Below are positions 4,856-7,255 of a stretch of DNA of 7,255 nucleotides, piece after piece; positions within the stretch are counted from its first letter, which is position 1; each line of letters opens with the position of its first letter. The notes below the pieces were generated by a model that saw only the letters and a list, made by a program, of their open reading frames with translations, had not been told where the DNA came from and ran no database searches. The position numbers were made by a program, and so were the translations under genes. The stretch is from the NCBI GenBank assembly GCA_014804185.1, contig JAAVAG010000064.1, positions 1 to 7,255 of the forward strand, written 5' to 3'. The stretch is from Lachnospiraceae bacterium (GTDB lineage: Bacteria; Bacillota; Clostridia; Lachnospirales; Lachnospiraceae).

Positions 4856-4892
4856 CATGTTGGCTTTTGACAGGAAGGGAGTTATATACTGT

Positions 4893-6002
4893 ATGAAATT
4901 AATATGTTCTAAATCCAATCTTCTGAGCGGAGTACAAACGGTATCGAAGGCCGTGCCTAATAAGACTACAATGTCCATATTGGAATGTATCCTGATCGAC
5001 TCTACCAAAGGAGATATCAGACTGACAGCCAACGACATGGAACTGGGAATTGAAACGATTATAGAGGGAGATATCGTTGAAAAAGGGATCATTGCCATCG
5101 ACGCCAAAATATTCCTGGATATAGTGAGGAAACTTCCGGACAGCGAAGTCAAAATCGAAACGGACGCCTCTTACAAGATGACAATTACCTGTGAAAAGGC
5201 AAAATTCAATATCATTGGAAAATCGGGAGAGGATTTTTCCTATCTTCCCAATGTGGAGAGAGAAGAATGCATCGTGATGACGCAGTTTACCTTAAAAGAA
5301 GTGATAAGGCAGACTATTTTTTCCATTGCGGACAATGACAACAACAAACTGATGACCGGAGAGCTGTTCGATATCAATAATAACATATTGAAAGTGGTCT
5401 CCATGGATGGTCTCAGAATTTCTGTGAGAAAAATAGAACTCAGAAATTCCTATGAACCCCGAAAGGTTATTGTTCCGGGTAAGACATTAAGTGAACTGAG
5501 CAAAATACTGCCGGATGAGATGAACAGTGATGTCAGCATATTTTTCACCCAGAAACATGCGGTATTTGAATTTGACAACACCACGGTTGTTTCCAGACTG
5601 ATAGAAGGGGAATACTTTAAGATAGACCAGATCCTCTCTATCGACTATGAGACAAAGGTGAGAATCAATAAGAAAGAGTTTTTAAACTGCATAGACAGAG
5701 CCACCCTGCTTGTAAAAGAGGGGGATAAGAAGCCTATTATCATCAATATAACGGATCATTCCATGGAATTAAAGATTAATTCCGTGATCGGAAGCATGAA
5801 TGAGGATATCGACATCACGAAACAGGGAAAAGACCTGATGATAGGATTCAACCCTAAATTCCTCATCGATGCGCTGAGAGTTGTGGAGGATGAGGAAATA
5901 GACATTTATCTGGTAAATCCAAAGGCTCCATGTTTTATAAGAGATCCCGAGGAGCGGTACGTCTATCTGGTACTCCCCGTTAATTTCGCAACTGTAAGTT
6001 AG
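4893..6002 (+). CDS. dnaN: DNA polymerase III beta subunit (sliding clamp)
   Basis: This protein of 369 residues forms the ring-shaped dimer that tethers replicative polymerase and many repair proteins to DNA. The three clamp folds span roughly 1-122, 128-247 and 248-369. Motifs seen are GEDFSYLP (112-119), SMDGLRIS (170-177, matching the family TDGHRL region), VVSRLIEGEY (232-241) and NPKFLIDALR (320-329), with the C-terminal YLVLPV (358-363) extended by NFATVS. The ATG at 4893 is chosen because it gives MKLICSKSNLLSGVQ at the family's usual start and has AAGGGAG (4875-4881), 11 bases away. An in-frame TTG at 4848 would add 15 unlikely residues and lies in a hairpin. Transcription probably comes from the extended -10 at 4734, with possible read-through from dnaA. 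The last codons lie in a strong inverted repeat. Confidence 0.98.
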   Translation: MKLICSKSNLLSGVQTVSKAVPNKTTMSILECILIDSTKGDIRLTANDMELGIETIIEGDIVEKGIIAIDAKIFLDIVRKLPDSEVKIETDASYKMTITCEKAKFNIIGKSGEDFSYLPNVEREECIVMTQFTLKEVIRQTIFSIADNDNNKLMTGELFDINNNILKVVSMDGLRISVRKIELRNSYEPRKVIVPGKTLSELSKILPDEMNSDVSIFFTQKHAVFEFDNTTVVSRLIEGEYFKIDQILSIDYETKVRINKKEFLNCIDRATLLVKEGDKKPIIINITDHSMELKINSVIGSMNEDIDITKQGKDLMIGFNPKFLIDALRVVEDEEIDIYLVNPKAPCFIRDPEERYVYLVLPVNFATVS

Positions 6003-6013
6003 CGAAATTAACG
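5978..6013 (+). repeat. Inverted repeat covering the dnaN stop codon
   Basis: CGTTAATTTCGC (5978-5989) and GCGAAATTAACG (6002-6013) are perfect 12-base arms. The 12-base loop can pair further (AACT with AGTT around GTA). The stem contains the last dnaN codons, and the stop codon TAG (6000-6002) sits at the loop–arm boundary. A TTTTT run occurs at 6019-6023, five bases after the arm, so the element could attenuate transcription into rlbA–recF. Function is inferred. Confidence 0.7.
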
Positions 6014-6038
6014 TGTGATTTTTGCAACTGTAAGTTAG
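5979..6038 (+). repeat. Direct repeat pair at the dnaN–rlbA junction
   Basis: The 15-mer GCAACTGTAAGTTAG occurs at 5988-6002 and again at 6024-6038, exactly 36 bases apart. With the preceding nine bases the copies (5979-6002, 6015-6038) match at 21 of 24 positions. The first copy encodes the dnaN C-terminus including its TAG stop; the second lies just before rlbA. Each contains the interrupted palindrome AACT-GTA-AGTT. It looks like a local duplication or two copies of a small element. Confidence 0.75.
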
Positions 6039-6075
6039 TATGGAATGCGGCTACATCGCGCGGACAGGAGAAAAG

Positions 6076-6285
6076 GTGGAAATTATACAGATCAGAGATG
6101 AAAATATTAAGCTTGGACAGGCTCTCAAGCTTTCCGGCGCGGTGGAATCCGGCGTAGAGGCCAAAATTGTCATACAGGGCGGTAAGGTAAAAGTAAACGG
6201 TAAGGTAGAAATACAGCGCGGAAAAAAACTGGTAAGCGGAGATGTGATTCAGTTTAACGGAAGTCAATTCAGGATAGAAGGATAA
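6076..6285 (+). CDS. rlbA: S4-domain RNA-binding protein RlbA/YaaA
   Basis: This protein of 69 residues is almost entirely one S4 RNA-binding domain: IKLGQALKLSGAVESGVEAK (11-30), then VKVNGKVEIQRGKKLVSGD (38-56). It belongs to the YaaA/RlbA family that sits between dnaN and recF in Firmicutes; a role in large-subunit ribosome maturation has been proposed for it. I choose the GTG start at 6076 because AGGAG (6066-6070) is five bases upstream and homologues begin close to the IKLGQ segment. An in-frame ATG at 6040 would add 12 residues but has no convincing ribosome binding site and directly follows the second repeat copy. The stop TAA (6283-6285) overlaps the recF ribosome binding site, so the two are tightly coupled. 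Confidence 0.88.
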   Translation: MEIIQIRDENIKLGQALKLSGAVESGVEAKIVIQGGKVKVNGKVEIQRGKKLVSGDVIQFNGSQFRIEG

Positions 6286-6288
6286 TTC

Positions 6289-7255
6289 ATGGTTATCAAA
6301 TCAATAGAACTGGCTGAATACAGAAATTATGATTTTTTGGCGCTGCAGTTTGATAAAGGCACAAATATTCTGTTTGGGGACAATGCCCAGGGAAAGACAA
6401 ATATACTGGAGGCTATTTATCTGTCTGCCACTACCAAATCACATAAGGGAAGCAAAGACAGGGAAATTATCAAATTTGGCAGCGAAGAGGCACACATCAG
6501 AACATATCTGGAAAAAGACGGCACAGAAACCAGAGTGGATATGCATCTGCGAAAGAACAAATCAAAAGGAATTGCCATAGACGGACAGAAGATTAAAAAG
6601 GCATCGGAATTGCTGGGATTATGCAATGTGGTTTTCTTTTCTCCGGAGGATCTGAGTATTATAAAGAATGGTCCGACGGAGAGAAGAAGGTTTGTGGACA
6701 TGGAGCTTTGTCAACTCGATAATTTTTATCTCTATAATCTCAATCATTACAATAAAATAGTAAACCAGAGAAATGTTCTGTTAAAGGACATGTTTTTTAA
6801 TCCCGGTCTCAGGGATACTTTGAGCATATGGGATTCTCAGCTTGTTTCCTTTGGAAGTAAAGTGATAGAGCGCCGCCGTAATTTTGTGAATCAATTGAAT
6901 GATATTATAAGCGGCGTACATAAAAAGCTGTCCGGAGGAAAAGAGGATATCAGGATTCAGTATGAACCTGATGTTTCCATAGAAGCTTTTGAAGATAAAC
7001 TGAAAAGCAGCCAGGAGAGAGATATCAAGTCAAAAATGACAACGGTGGGACCTCACAGGGATGATTTTTCCTTTCTGATCGGAGATATAGATCTCAGAAA
7101 ATATGGTTCTCAGGGACAGCAGAGAACTGCGGCGCTTTCTCTGAAACTTTCTGAGATAGAGCTGGTAAAGAAAGTGACAAAGGATATGCCGGTTTTGCTT
7201 CTGGATGATGTTTTGTCAGAACTTGACAGCAGCAGGCAGAATTATCTGCTGGGAA
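6289..7255 (+). CDS. recF: RecF, DNA replication and repair ATPase, C-terminus beyond window
   Basis: The frame is open from the ATG at 6289 to the edge, giving 322 codons; the family is about 360-370 residues, so roughly the last 40-50 are missing. RecF is an SMC/ABC-like ATPase that works with RecO and RecR to load RecA at gaps and stalled forks. Seen are Walker A GDNAQGKT (30-37), the conserved FFSPEDLSIIKNGPTERRRF (116-135), the GPHRDD motif (254-259), the ABC signature region SQGQQRT (274-280), Walker B PVLLLDDV (301-308) and the D-loop SELD (310-313). All catalytic motifs are intact. AAGGA (6278-6282), six bases from the ATG, overlaps the rlbA stop, and the intergenic gap is three bases. 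The gene is transcribed with dnaN and rlbA. Confidence 0.97.
   Translation, partial: MVIKSIELAEYRNYDFLALQFDKGTNILFGDNAQGKTNILEAIYLSATTKSHKGSKDREIIKFGSEEAHIRTYLEKDGTETRVDMHLRKNKSKGIAIDGQKIKKASELLGLCNVVFFSPEDLSIIKNGPTERRRFVDMELCQLDNFYLYNLNHYNKIVNQRNVLLKDMFFNPGLRDTLSIWDSQLVSFGSKVIERRRNFVNQLNDIISGVHKKLSGGKEDIRIQYEPDVSIEAFEDKLKSSQERDIKSKMTTVGPHRDDFSFLIGDIDLRKYGSQGQQRTAALSLKLSEIELVKKVTKDMPVLLLDDVLSELDSSRQNYLLG

Larger units (their letters stand above)
4560..4892. other. dnaA–dnaN spacer (second half of the origin)
   Basis: These 333 bases hold no gene. In order they contain a hairpin just after the dnaA stop (4568-4590), three same-strand TGTGAAT heptamers (4583, 4615, 4657), a short inverted repeat GAAGAT/ATCTTC (4651-4669), the dnaN extended -10 (4734-4742), a DnaA box with A/T-rich unwinding tract (4759-4812), a small hairpin (4842-4855) and the dnaN ribosome binding site. 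This matches the incC part of the Bacillus subtilis origin. Confidence 0.85.

Noticed and set aside
4867..4872. TTGACA just before dnaN as a promoter -35
   Set aside because: No acceptable -10 follows at 16-18 bases, and the start would fall inside dnaN coding sequence.
6040..6075. Longer rlbA from the ATG at 6040
   Set aside because: There is no good ribosome binding site, and the extra residues do not resemble the family. The GTG at 6076 has AGGAG at proper spacing. Not fully excluded.
1..7255. Mobile element, CRISPR array, tRNA, rRNA or novel defence cassette
   Set aside because: No transposase, terminal repeats, spaced repeat array or RNA gene was seen; every coding region belongs to a known origin-linked family.

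Overview
The window is a bacterial chromosomal replication origin with the gene order jag(khpB)–yidC–yidD–rnpA–rpmH | oriC | dnaA–dnaN–rlbA(yaaA)–recF. This order is typical of Firmicutes. A Clostridia member, probably Lachnospiraceae-like, is inferred from the protein style (a YidC of 436 residues with a very large external loop, a 44-residue L34, AT-rich spacers) and from the bipartite Bacillus-type origin. Genus and species cannot be read from the sequence.

Left arm (1–2746, minus strand). A near-consensus sigma-A promoter (2718–2746) drives rpmH (L34). A strong intrinsic terminator with a GCAA tetraloop sits on the rpmH stop codon and separates rpmH from rnpA (RNase P protein). yidD, yidC (membrane insertase) and jag (KH/R3H RNA-binding protein, cut by the window edge) follow at short spacings. 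The arm therefore reads as one operon for ribosome and RNase P supply and membrane protein insertion, with an early attenuation point.

Origin, first half (2747–3185). This stretch has no gene. It holds four perfect and three one-mismatch DnaA boxes, including two head-to-head pairs that each have a 3-bp gap. A GC-rich palindrome follows, then the dnaA promoter, whose -35 area is a perfect 14-bp palindrome, and a leader with a hairpin.

Right arm (3186–7255, plus strand). dnaA (initiator) is followed by a 333-base spacer that forms the second half of the origin. This spacer contains an extended -10 promoter for dnaN, one DnaA box, TTA repeats that resemble DnaA-trios, and a 41-base tract that is almost pure A/T and is the likely unwinding site. 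Then come dnaN (beta clamp), rlbA/yaaA (S4 domain) and recF (cut by the window edge). The dnaN 3' end carries an unusual inverted repeat plus a direct repeat.

All genes point away from the origin and so run with the replication fork. No mobile element, CRISPR array, tRNA or rRNA was seen. I found no evidence for a wholly new system. The points most worth a second look are the origin architecture, the palindromes around the dnaA promoter, the dnaN–rlbA repeat, and a YidC that lacks the conserved groove arginine.
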